Assembly (NCBI RefSeq): GCF_946902045.1
Contig: NZ_OX336253.1
Span: 1,984,001 to 2,048,000 of the forward strand
Reading direction: 5' to 3'
DNA: 64,000 nt
Origin: Neisseria sp. Marseille-Q5346
GTDB lineage: Bacteria > Pseudomonadota > Gammaproteobacteria > Burkholderiales > Neisseriaceae
Below, one piece after another: positions 16,981 through 25,273 of this stretch (position 1 is the first letter of the stretch; every line of letters begins with the position of its first letter). Both the position numbers and the translations under genes were made by a program. The notes beneath the pieces are model-generated. The model made no database searches. It was given only the letters and a program-made list of their open reading frames with translations, and was not told the DNA's origin.

Positions 16981-17796
16981 ATGAACAAAACTTTCAAATT
17001 CAGCGCATTGGCTTTGTCTGCTTTGTTGGCACTGACTGCTTGCAACCAAAAAGACACTGCCGCTAAAGATGCCCCTGCTGCTTCCGCAGCTTCAAATGCG
17101 ACTGCAGATGCTTCTGCCATCGGTTCTACTGCCCAACAAGCCAGCTACGCAATGGGTGTGGACATCGGCCGTTCATTGAAACAAATGAAAGACCAAGGTA
17201 CGGAAATCGATTTGAAAGTCTTCACCGAAGCCATGGAAGCCATGTTTGAAGGTAAAGAAGTCAAAATGACTGAAGCCCAAGCTCAGGAAGTGATGATGAA
17301 ATTCCTGCAAGAGCAACAAGAAAAAGCTACTGCCAAACGTGCTGAAGATGCCAAAGTAAACTTGGAAAAAGGCGAAGCGTTCTTGAAAGAAAACGCGACT
17401 AAAGAAGGCGTGAAAACCAGCGCTTCCGGTCTGCAATACAAAATTACCAAAGAAGGCGAAGGTAAAAAACCGACTAAAGACGATATGGTTACCGTTGAAT
17501 ATGAAGGCCGTCTGATTGATGGTACCGTATTTGACAGCAGCAAAGCCAACGGTGGCCCAGTAAGCTTCCCTGTAAGCCAAGTGATTCCAGGTTGGACTGA
17601 AGGTATCCAACTCTTGAAAGAAGGCGGCGAAGCAACATTCTACATCCCGGCCAAACTGGCTTACCGCGAAGTTGGCGCCGGCGATAAAATCGGCCCGAAC
17701 GCTACTTTGGTATTCGACGTGAAACTGGTTAAAGTCGGCGCGCCTGATGCTGCCGCACAACAACCAGTACAAGTTGACGTACAAAAAGTTCAATAA
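16981..17796 (+). CDS. FKBP-type peptidyl-prolyl isomerase lipoprotein (Mip/FkpA-like)
   Basis: A 271-residue lipoprotein with lipobox LTAC (Cys at residue 21), an Ala-rich linker, an N-terminal helical dimerisation domain (about residues 45-125) and a C-terminal FKBP domain (about 140-255: DDMVTVEYEGRLIDGTVFDSS, VIPGWTEGIQLLKEGGEATFYIP, LVFDVKLVKV). It catalyses prolyl isomerisation in the periplasm or at the surface; the Mip homologue of pathogenic Neisseria is surface-exposed. The ATG at 16981 is chosen because the 22 residues upstream do not extend the leader. An in-frame uptake sequence encodes EGRLI. Confidence 0.92.
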   Translation: MNKTFKFSALALSALLALTACNQKDTAAKDAPAASAASNATADASAIGSTAQQASYAMGVDIGRSLKQMKDQGTEIDLKVFTEAMEAMFEGKEVKMTEAQAQEVMMKFLQEQQEKATAKRAEDAKVNLEKGEAFLKENATKEGVKTSASGLQYKITKEGEGKKPTKDDMVTVEYEGRLIDGTVFDSSKANGGPVSFPVSQVIPGWTEGIQLLKEGGEATFYIPAKLAYREVGAGDKIGPNATLVFDVKLVKVGAPDAAAQQPVQVDVQKVQ

Positions 17797-17831
17797 TCCG
17801 AATCAAGGCTTACGCCCTTAAACAACGGATA

Positions 17832-17869
17832 AAAGGCCGTCTGAAAAAATTCCGTTTCAGACGGCCTTT
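17832..17869. terminator. Paired uptake-sequence terminator after the Mip gene
   Basis: AAAGGCCGTCTGAAA / TTTCAGACGGCCTTT with an 8-nt loop, 36 nt after the stop. Confidence 0.8.
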
Positions 17870-17890
17870 GTTCCAAACAAACAAGGAATT

Positions 17891-18520
17891 ATGATGAAAA
17901 ATATCGTCATCCTTATTTCCGGACGCGGCAGCAATATGCAGGCGATTGTGAATGCCAATATTTCCGATGCCAACATTGCAGCCGTATTGAGTAACAGCGA
18001 GACCGCAGCCGGATTGGCATGGGCGGCAGAGCGCGGTATTGCCACCGACAGTTTGAACCATAAAAACTTCGACTCGCGTCTGGCATTTGATCAGGCCATG
18101 ATGGAAAAAATCGATGCCTATCAGCCGGATTTGGTTGTATTGGCGGGCTTCATGCGCATTTTGACCCCCGAATTCTGCGCGCATTATGAAAACCGCCTGA
18201 TCAACATCCATCCGTCCATCCTGCCTTCTTTCACCGGTTTGCATACCCACGAACGCGCATTGGAAGCAGGTTGCCGAGTAGCTGGCTGCACCATCCATTT
18301 CGTGACCCCCGAGCTGGATTGCGGCCCGATTATTTCACAAGGCATTGTGCCGATTTTGGACGGCGATACCGCCGCCGACGTTGCTGCACGCGTGCTGACG
18401 GTTGAACACCAGCTGTTTCCGCAAGCCGTTGCTGATTTCGTTGCAGGCCGTCTGAAAATCGAAGGCAACCGCGTTTTAAATGCACAACGCAATGCCGCCG
18501 GTCAAAGCCTGTTGGCTTAA
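17891..18520 (+). CDS. purN: Phosphoribosylglycinamide formyltransferase
   Basis: A 209-residue purine-biosynthesis enzyme that formylates GAR with 10-formyltetrahydrofolate. The N-terminus ISGRGSNMQAI binds the phosphate, the catalytic segment is NIHPSILPSFTGLHTHERAL (Asn and His of the active site), and the catalytic Asp is in ELDCGPIIS. ATG occurs twice at the start; the second (MKNIVILISG, 17894) is equally good. It is followed closely by the DUF3108 gene, 30 bp downstream. Confidence 0.95.
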   Translation: MMKNIVILISGRGSNMQAIVNANISDANIAAVLSNSETAAGLAWAAERGIATDSLNHKNFDSRLAFDQAMMEKIDAYQPDLVVLAGFMRILTPEFCAHYENRLINIHPSILPSFTGLHTHERALEAGCRVAGCTIHFVTPELDCGPIISQGIVPILDGDTAADVAARVLTVEHQLFPQAVADFVAGRLKIEGNRVLNAQRNAAGQSLLA

Positions 18521-18550
18521 TTAAAACACGATACACACAAGGAAAACATC

Positions 18551-19219
18551 ATGAATCCGATTAAAACAACCCTGCTGACACTTTCCCTGCTCACTGCCTC
18601 CATCGGCGCACAAGCCGCTGAATTGCCGCAATCTGCCGTTTTGCAATACTCAGGCAGCTACGGTATTCCTGCCACCATGACCTTCACACGCAGCGGCAGC
18701 CAATACAAAATCGTCTCTACCATCAAAGTACCGCTTTACAATATCCGCTTTGAATCAGGCGGCAGCATCAACGGCACGACCTTGAATCCGTCTTACTACA
18801 AAGATGTACGCGGCGGTAAATTGTATGCCGAGGCCAAATTCTCCGGCGGCAACATCACTTACGGCAAAGCAGGTGATTTGAAAACCGAAAAATCCGGCCC
18901 GGCCATGGACTTGTTCACTTTGGCATGGCAACTGGCCGCCAATGACGTGCGCCTGCCGTCAGGTTTGAAAATTACCAACGGTAAAAAACTCTATACCGTC
19001 GGCAACATGAACAAAATCGGCAGCGAAAGCTATAAACTGAACGGCGGCACAACGCCTGTAAGCAAATATCGCGTCCGCCGCGGCGACGATACCGTTACTT
19101 ACTCGTTTGCTTCCGATATCGACAATATCCCTGCGCAAATAAGTTATACCGATGACGGCAAAACCTACAACCTGAAACTGACTTCCGTTAAAATCAACGG
19201 TAAAGTAGTGAAACCGTAA
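18551..19219 (+). CDS. DUF3108-like secreted protein
   Basis: A 222-residue protein with a clear signal peptide (MNPIKTTLLTLSLLTASIGAQAA). The mature part is beta-rich with the pattern of DUF3108 periplasmic proteins: AVLQYSGSYGIPATMTF, YNIRFESGGSI and a C-terminal THYNLKLT-like strand (DGKTYNLKLTSVKING). No enzymatic motif is seen. It lies 30 bp after purN, probably cotranscribed, with a shared terminator. The function is unknown; family assignment is from memory. Confidence 0.7.
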   Translation: MNPIKTTLLTLSLLTASIGAQAAELPQSAVLQYSGSYGIPATMTFTRSGSQYKIVSTIKVPLYNIRFESGGSINGTTLNPSYYKDVRGGKLYAEAKFSGGNITYGKAGDLKTEKSGPAMDLFTLAWQLAANDVRLPSGLKITNGKKLYTVGNMNKIGSESYKLNGGTTPVSKYRVRRGDDTVTYSFASDIDNIPAQISYTDDGKTYNLKLTSVKINGKVVKP

Positions 19220-19239
19220 TCTTTATTTACTCAAACAAG

Positions 19240-19270
19240 AAGGCCGTCTGAAAAGTTTTCAGACGGCCTT
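19240..19270. terminator. Convergent uptake-sequence terminator
   Basis: A 15-bp stem AAGGCCGTCTGAAAA / TTTTCAGACGGCCTT with a 1-nt gap between the converging DUF3108 gene and rng. Confidence 0.8.
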
Positions 19271-19276
19271 TTATCT

Positions 19277-20770
19277 TTACAGCAACACAATATCGTATTG
19301 TTCCTGCGTGTAGGCGGTTTCGACTGCCAGTGAAATCGGTTTGCCGATAAAGTCTATCAACATCGCCAGCGATTGCGATTCTTCGTCTAAGAATAAGTCG
19401 ATGACATTTGGAGCGGCCAAAATGCGGAAGGCTTGGACATCGTAGCGGCGCGCTTCGCGGACGATTTCGCGTTGGATTTCGTAGCACACGGTTTGTGGCG
19501 TTTTCAGACGGCCCCGGCCTTGGCAGGAAGGGCAGGGTTCGCAGAGGATTTGACTTAAGTTTTCACGCGAGCGTTTGCGGGTCAGTTCAACAAGGCCCAG
19601 ACTGGTAAAGCCGTTGAGAGTGACGCGGGTGCGGTCGAAACTGAGGGCTTTGGCAAGCTCTTGCAGGACGGCTTCGCGGTGGACTTCCTGCGCCATATCG
19701 ATGAAGTCGATGATGATGATGCCGCCGAGATTGCGCAGGCGAAGCTCGCGGGCGATGGTGTGGCAGGCTTCGAGGTTGGTGCGGAAGATGGTTTCATCAA
19801 AATTGCGCGCGCCGACAAAGCCGCCGGTGTTGACATCGATGGTGGTCATGGCTTCGGTGGACTCGATGATGAGGTAGCTGCCGAAGTTGAGGTTGACGCG
19901 CGGTTGCAGGGCGCGGGCGATTTCCTGCTCGATGTTGTGGGTTTCAAATAGGGGGCGTTCGCCTTTAAACAGCTCGATTCTGCCCAATGCACCTTGAACA
20001 TATTGTTCGGCAAACTGGGTCATGCGGCGGTGGTTTTCAGTGGAATCGACCAGGATTTTGTGCGTATCGAGGCTGAACATATCGCGCAAAACGCGCAGGC
20101 TCAAAGGCAAATCTTGATACAGCAGGGTTTCGGGCGGCTGGATTTTCGCTTGTTTTTGAATGTGTTCCCACACTTTGGTCAGATAGTTGATGTCTGATTG
20201 CAGTTGGTCATCGGAGGCGTTTTCAGCGTTGGTGCGGATGATGTAGCCGTGGCAGGCGTTTTCGGGCAGCAGGTTGTTGAGGCGCTCCCTCAGGCTGCTG
20301 CGTTCGGCATCATCCTCGATGCGTTGGGAAATACCGATGTGGTCTTCTTGCGGAAGATGCACGAGGAAACGGCCGGCCAGTGAGATTTGGGTGGACAGGC
20401 GCGCGCCTTTGGTGTTGATGGGGTCTTTAATGACCTGAACCAAGACAGACTGGCCTTCAAAGAGCATGTGTTCGATGCGTTGGGTTTCATCCGGATTGCG
20501 GCGTTGTTCGAGGACGTCGACGATGTGCAGAAACGCGGCGCGTTCCAAGCCGATATCGATGAACGCGCTTTGCATGCCAGGGAGGACGCGTTTGACGACG
20601 CCCAAATAAATATTGCCGACCAAGCTATGGCCGCTGTTGCGCTCGATGTGCAGCTCGCAGATATTGTTCTCTTCCAAAACAGCCACACGCGTTTCTTGCG
20701 GCGTGATGTTGACGAGGACAGTTTCGGGCGGACGCACGGCGTCCTTGGGGATGGGAATTCCTGAAAGCAT
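19277..20770 (-). CDS. rng: Ribonuclease G
   Basis: A 497-residue RNase E/G-family endoribonuclease acting in 16S rRNA 5' maturation and mRNA decay. It has an S1-like RNA-binding region (GNIYLGVVKRVLPGMQSAFIDIGLERAAFLH, interrupted family pattern), the catalytic Mg-binding segments IDVNTGGFVG and IIIDFIDM, and the zinc-link CEPCPSC. The start MLSGIPIPKDAV is chosen; the frame is open to 20842, but those 24 residues are not family-like. The length matches RNase G and lacks the long RNase E C-terminal scaffold. Confidence 0.93.
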   Translation of the reverse strand: MLSGIPIPKDAVRPPETVLVNITPQETRVAVLEENNICELHIERNSGHSLVGNIYLGVVKRVLPGMQSAFIDIGLERAAFLHIVDVLEQRRNPDETQRIEHMLFEGQSVLVQVIKDPINTKGARLSTQISLAGRFLVHLPQEDHIGISQRIEDDAERSSLRERLNNLLPENACHGYIIRTNAENASDDQLQSDINYLTKVWEHIQKQAKIQPPETLLYQDLPLSLRVLRDMFSLDTHKILVDSTENHRRMTQFAEQYVQGALGRIELFKGERPLFETHNIEQEIARALQPRVNLNFGSYLIIESTEAMTTIDVNTGGFVGARNFDETIFRTNLEACHTIARELRLRNLGGIIIIDFIDMAQEVHREAVLQELAKALSFDRTRVTLNGFTSLGLVELTRKRSRENLSQILCEPCPSCQGRGRLKTPQTVCYEIQREIVREARRYDVQAFRILAAPNVIDLFLDEESQSLAMLIDFIGKPISLAVETAYTQEQYDIVLL

Positions 20771-21007
20771 GGGGATACCTGATTTTGAATAGAAAAACTT
20801 TTGCGATGTGTTCTTCTCCAAAAAACAAATGGCAAAAGTCATTCTGCGAAAGCGCTTATCATACTTTAATTATGGTTTTTCCGCATCTGCGCAGATGTTT
20901 ACAGTCAAGAGGCCGTCTGAATGTTTTTTACAACCGTACGGCGGGAATACTTGTAAAATAGCACCTATGCCCATATAGTCATGAACATTGGTATTTTGGA
21001 AGAAATC

Positions 21008-21265
21008 ATGCAAACCGTTACTGTTTATACTGGTCCATATTGCCCGTACTGCACCATGGCGAAAAGGCTGTTGCAGGCGGTGGGTGTGAAAGAAATCAAC
21101 GAAATCCGCATCGACGGCAATCCGGAAGTTTTTGCCGAAATGCGGCAGCTTTCCGGCCAGCGCAGCGTGCCGCAGATTTTTATCGGCGATACCCATGTCG
21201 GTGGCTTTACCGATTTGTACCGCTTGCAGCAGGAAGGCAAGTTGGACGAATTACTGAATCCTTAA
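21008..21265 (+). CDS. grxC: Glutaredoxin 3
   Basis: An 85-residue thiol-disulfide oxidoreductase with the active site CPYC (Cys12, Cys15) and the glutathione-binding segments SVPQIFIGDTHVGGFTDL. It reduces protein disulfides and mixed disulfides with glutathione in the cytoplasm. The start is the ATG at 21008 after GGAAGAAATC; nine upstream in-frame codons are not glutaredoxin-like. It is followed by secB after 21 bp; grxC-secB is a common proteobacterial pair. Confidence 0.95.
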   Translation: MQTVTVYTGPYCPYCTMAKRLLQAVGVKEINEIRIDGNPEVFAEMRQLSGQRSVPQIFIGDTHVGGFTDLYRLQQEGKLDELLNP

Positions 21266-21286
21266 CCCTTAACTTAGGAAAATAAA

Positions 21287-21721
21287 ATGAGCGAAGAATT
21301 GCAACCTGTATTCAGCGTTGAGCGTCTGTATGTAAAAGACTTGTCTTTGGAAGTGCCTCACGCACCACAAATCTTCTTGGAACAAGGCGAGCCTGAAGTC
21401 GATATGCGCGTTTCTACCGGCAACACCAAACTGGAAGATGGCTTCTACAGCGTTGACGTGACCGTGACCGTGACTGCCAAACTGAACGAAGAGCGCACCA
21501 TGTTCTTGAACGAAGTTACCCAAAGCGGCATCTTCCGTCTGGAAAACATTCCTGAAGAAGACGTACAACTGCTGCTGGGCGTTGCTTGTCCGAACATCCT
21601 GTTCCCTTACGCACGCGAAGCCATTTCCAACAGCGTAACCCGCGCCGGCTTCCCACCTGTACTGCTTGCTCCGATCAACTTCGAAGCAATCTACCAACAA
21701 CAACAGGAAGCTAACGCTTAA
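21287..21721 (+). CDS. secB: Protein-export chaperone SecB
   Basis: A 144-residue Sec[23 protein letters not shown] at the N-terminus, the conserved [15 protein letters not shown] and the [33 protein letters not shown] block. The tetramer keeps precursors unfolded and delivers them to SecA. RBS TTAGGAAAATAA precedes the ATG. It is directly after grxC. To my knowledge recG is its usual downstream neighbour in Neisseria; here a TonB receptor gene lies between. Confidence 0.96.
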   Translation: MSEELQPVFSVERLYVKDLSLEVPHAPQIFLEQGEPEVDMRVSTGNTKLEDGFYSVDVTVTVTAKLNEERTMFLNEVTQSGIFRLENIPEEDVQLLLGVACPNILFPYAREAISNSVTRAGFPPVLLAPINFEAIYQQQQEANA

Positions 21722-21739
21722 TCGCGTTATACCTAAATT

Positions 21740-21776
21740 AAGGCCATCTGAAACATTGCGTTCAGACGGCCTTTTT
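21740..21776. repeat. secB terminator, copy 1 of a 37-bp direct repeat
   Basis: A hairpin of arms AAGGCC(A)TCTGAA / TTCAGACGGCCTT with loop ACATTGCG region, then T6. The same 37 bases, with one difference (A versus G in the first uptake sequence), recur in the same orientation at 25191-25227 on the other side of the TonB receptor gene. Confidence 0.85.
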
Positions 21777-21843
21777 TATTTGAGAATTAGGACATAAGAA
21801 AAATCTATAATAAAAAGTTCATATATTAATGTAATAAGTATAT

Positions 21844-21862
21844 AATGATATTGTTTATCATT
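21844..21862. promoter_or_regulatory. Fur-like box upstream of the TonB receptor gene
   Basis: AATGATA-TTGTT-TATCATT is a perfect 7-5-7 inverted repeat close to the Fur consensus, in an AT-rich promoter region 100 bp before the receptor start. It implies iron-repressed expression. Confidence 0.7.
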
Positions 21863-21961
21863 ACGATAATATTTTTAATTTTTATAGGTTTATATACCAT
21901 TTAAAATCAACAAATTAGAATTTTATCCAGCAAGTAGATTCTATTAATTAAGGAAATAGTT

Positions 21962-24900
21962 GTGAAACCTGATTTTCAAATGAAAACAATTTGTTTGTTA
22001 TTGGTGCTGCCTTGCCAAACTGTTTTTGCAGATACGGGACATCAAGAAGTTGAACATGTAGATATGGATACGGTCAAGGTCAGTGGCAAACGGCAGGCAC
22101 AAAGGAATACCGAGCGCAGTCAGTCTTATACAATCGGAACAATGGCAACGGCGACTGGGTTGCGTATTTCAGGCAAGGATACACCGCAGTCGGTGAGCGT
22201 AATGACGCGTCGGCAGCTAGATGATAAAGCAATATATTCTTTAGAAGATGCAATGAAAAACACTACGGGAATCAACGTGGTTCGCGATTCGGGCCTGCAA
22301 ACTCGTTTTTTGTCTCGTGGTTTCTATGTTGATCAGATTGGTGAAGACGGTATTACCACTAATGTGTCTGGACGTTCGGGCTATACGGCAAAAATCGATG
22401 TCTCACCCAGTACAGACCTTGCTGTTTATGATCACATTGAGGTTGTCAGAGGTGCAACCGGTCTTACTCAATCCAATTCCGAACCGGGTGGAACCATTAA
22501 TTTAATCCGTAAGCGGCCAACAGCTCTGTTTAAGCATACAGGTGAAATCAGCACTGACCATAGGGGCAGCAAGCGTTTGGCTTTGGATGTATCTGGAAGC
22601 TTGAATAATGAACATACGGTACGTGGTAGGCTGGTTGGTGTTCATGAGGATCACCGTTCTTTTAAAGAGGGTGTATGGAACAAGAAAGATATGGTTTATG
22701 GCGTGATTGATGCGGATTTGAGTGATAACAGTATGCTGACTTTGGGTGGTACTTATCAGAAAAATAAAGATATTCCCGATTTTGCCGGCGTGATTTTACC
22801 TTGTGAGGATCAAAAAACTGCGGCCTTCAGCTCCAGTCCGGCCTGTAACAATCCTTTGAAATTGCCACGTAATACTTATTTGGGTGAAACCTCATGGTCA
22901 CGCCTGAATGCTGATAAATACAATATTTTTTCCGGTTTCAAACATGTCTTTGACAATGGATGGCAACTCAATGCCGAAATTTCTTATACGCGTAACGATT
23001 CAGATGCCAAAGTCGGACAATTTTTTCTGAAAAACGAACACGCGGCAGGTATTTCAGCATCTGCGGCAACAGGTTTCCTAACTGAAAAGGGAGAGGTTAT
23101 CCCTTTTGAGCCTAAAGACAAGGCGTTGGCAAAATTAAAAGAATATCGTGATGGCGTCACTAAAACATATGAAGAGAAAAAAGCAGATTACGTTGCCCAT
23201 CACTTCGATGCATCTGCTTTTGAACAATATCGCTCCCAAAGGGCGGCAGCACGTCGGGCAGGTTTTGATCAATGTATGCAGGACATTGGTTTGGATTTCC
23301 TGTGCAACGACTGGCAGGATCCGGGTGTAGAAGTAGATAAAAAAGAGTTTGTTGATAAGGAGCTTGCAAAGCAAGGCATTATTAACAATGCAGAAGGCCT
23401 GTTTCCCAACCGTCTATACGACTCAGCATACAATCTTCGCCACATATACAACCGCCGTTACAACTTCATGCCGTTGCACTATACCAAACACGATGTGCAA
23501 TGGGGCTTTAAGCTGGATCTGACAGGTAACTACCGCCTGCTTGGGCGTGAACATGATTTCTTTGTCGGTTATGCGTATAACAATGAAAAAATCCGTTCTG
23601 CCTATACGGAAATATATCAAAACCGTTATTTTGTCCGTCCTCAAGGTTATGCAGGTGCAGGCAGTTGCGGCATTCATCCCGATGGTCCGGAGCGTAATCC
23701 TTTAGAAAAAGGTATTGCCGAACCAGATTGGCATATTTATAACGAAAAAGGTAATAACAAAATCTATGTGCCGGAATGCAGTGGCGCGCATATTACCAAA
23801 TATACTTCCCGTTTGGATGCGGAGGGCAAGCCTGTCTGGACCGTCAACGACAATGGTGAGCGCGTAATGGTGCAAGATCCTGTTTACGAATTGGATGCAA
23901 ATGGAAACAAAATACAGGAGCGGGATGAAGAGGGAAATTTGAAATGGGCAAACCAATATCTGAAAACGCCGCTGTGGAAAACTGTTCAGGTTGCAGATGA
24001 TCATGTTCCGGCGTTATACAATTATTCGAAATACCTTAACACGAATAAAACACATTCTTTGACTGTCAGCACCCGCTTTAATGCAACCAACCGTCTGCAT
24101 CTCTTGGGCGGTATGCACTATACGCGCTATGAAACCACACAAACCAAAGAAATGCCTGTACGCTACGGCCAGCCTGCTACGGCATTTCAAACTGAGAGTA
24201 GTAACAAAATCGACAAAGAACACTACACCTCAAAAATGCAAAGTCATCGGTTCACGCCATATGCAGGCATTACCTACGACCTGACGCCGCAACAAAGCTT
24301 GTATGCCAGCTATACTAAGATTTTTAAACAACAGGATAACGTTGATGTAACCAGCAAATCCGTTCTTCCACCACTCATCGGGACTAACTATGAAATAGGT
24401 TGGAAAGGGTCGTTCCTGCAAGGCCGTCTGAATGCTTCGCTTGCCTTGTTTGTTTTACAGCAGAAAAACCGAACCGTTGTCGATTTCGGATTTGTTCCTG
24501 ATACTAGTAGTAACGGAGGTTCATTCCAAACCATCGCCAAACCTGTGGGTAAGGTTAAGAGTAGTGGCGCAGAACTTGAATTGGCTGGCGAATTGTCGGA
24601 AAACTGGCGTATTTTTGTTGGCTACACATATAACAAAAGCAAGTATAAAAATGCTGCAGAAGTCAACGCGGAGCGGTTGGAGAAAAACACGACTGCCGAC
24701 CCGTATAACTTCAGTAACTTCACGCCGGTACATATGTTCCGCCTCGGTACAAGCTACCGCTTGCCTCAAACTAAGTTGACCTTGGGTGGCGGAATATCCG
24801 CGCAAAGTCGCACAAGTAGCCTTTACAATATTCGCCAAGGAGGCTACGGACTCATAGATGGCTTTGTTCAATATGACTTTCACAAACACGGCAGAATCAG

Positions 24901-25024
24901 CCTGATAGGAACTAACCTGGCTGACAGGACGTATTTTGAAAACAACTACAACCGTACGCGAGGTCAAAACAATTTCTATGGCGAACCGCGGACAGTCAAA
25001 CTGAAATTGGATTGGCATTTCTAG
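21962..25024 (+). CDS. TonB-dependent siderophore receptor
   Basis: A 1020-residue outer-membrane receptor for an iron chelate. Signal peptide (cleavage near FADTG), TonB-box-like MDTVKVSG, plug domain (about residues 60-190: GKDTPQSVSVMTRRQLDD, SLEDAMKNTTGINVV, SRGFYVDQI, VVRGATGLTQSNSEPGGTINLIRKRP) and a beta-barrel ending in the aromatic VKLKLDWHF. It is about 250-300 residues longer than usual; charged, coiled extra segments are visible near residues 375-470 and 600-680. The start is GTG with AAGGAA 8 nt upstream; an ATG is six codons in. A Fur-like box precedes it and duplicated terminators flank it, suggesting an acquired cassette. Confidence 0.88.
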   Translation: MKPDFQMKTICLLLVLPCQTVFADTGHQEVEHVDMDTVKVSGKRQAQRNTERSQSYTIGTMATATGLRISGKDTPQSVSVMTRRQLDDKAIYSLEDAMKNTTGINVVRDSGLQTRFLSRGFYVDQIGEDGITTNVSGRSGYTAKIDVSPSTDLAVYDHIEVVRGATGLTQSNSEPGGTINLIRKRPTALFKHTGEISTDHRGSKRLALDVSGSLNNEHTVRGRLVGVHEDHRSFKEGVWNKKDMVYGVIDADLSDNSMLTLGGTYQKNKDIPDFAGVILPCEDQKTAAFSSSPACNNPLKLPRNTYLGETSWSRLNADKYNIFSGFKHVFDNGWQLNAEISYTRNDSDAKVGQFFLKNEHAAGISASAATGFLTEKGEVIPFEPKDKALAKLKEYRDGVTKTYEEKKADYVAHHFDASAFEQYRSQRAAARRAGFDQCMQDIGLDFLCNDWQDPGVEVDKKEFVDKELAKQGIINNAEGLFPNRLYDSAYNLRHIYNRRYNFMPLHYTKHDVQWGFKLDLTGNYRLLGREHDFFVGYAYNNEKIRSAYTEIYQNRYFVRPQGYAGAGSCGIHPDGPERNPLEKGIAEPDWHIYNEKGNNKIYVPECSGAHITKYTSRLDAEGKPVWTVNDNGERVMVQDPVYELDANGNKIQERDEEGNLKWANQYLKTPLWKTVQVADDHVPALYNYSKYLNTNKTHSLTVSTRFNATNRLHLLGGMHYTRYETTQTKEMPVRYGQPATAFQTESSNKIDKEHYTSKMQSHRFTPYAGITYDLTPQQSLYASYTKIFKQQDNVDVTSKSVLPPLIGTNYEIGWKGSFLQGRLNASLALFVLQQKNRTVVDFGFVPDTSSNGGSFQTIAKPVGKVKSSGAELELAGELSENWRIFVGYTYNKSKYKNAAEVNAERLEKNTTADPYNFSNFTPVHMFRLGTSYRLPQTKLTLGGGISAQSRTSSLYNIRQGGYGLIDGFVQYDFHKHGRISLIGTNLADRTYFENNYNRTRGQNNFYGEPRTVKLKLDWHF

Positions 25025-25190
25025 AGAGAATGGATAATGATTGGGTATGTAAATATTATTTGCTAAATTCCTGATAAAAGTATGGGTTGAATATCCTTCT
25101 TTTCTGAAAGCTGTTTCCTAACAATGGCTGAAGTTGATTCGATAGCCGGCGTATTTTCAAATATTAATTTGTTTCAAGTATTCAGCTTTG

Positions 25191-25227
25191 AAGGCCGTCT
25201 GAAACATTGCGTTCAGACGGCCTTTTT
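25191..25227. repeat. Copy 2 of the 37-bp terminator repeat, upstream of recG
   Basis: Differs from the secB terminator at 21740-21776 by one base, including the non-uptake loop ACATTGC. It lies 46 bp before the recG ATG and about 170 bp after the receptor stop. Confidence 0.85.
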
Positions 25228-25273
25228 GTTTTCGGATAAAATACAGCAAACTTTCAATCAGCTGCCTTTTAAG

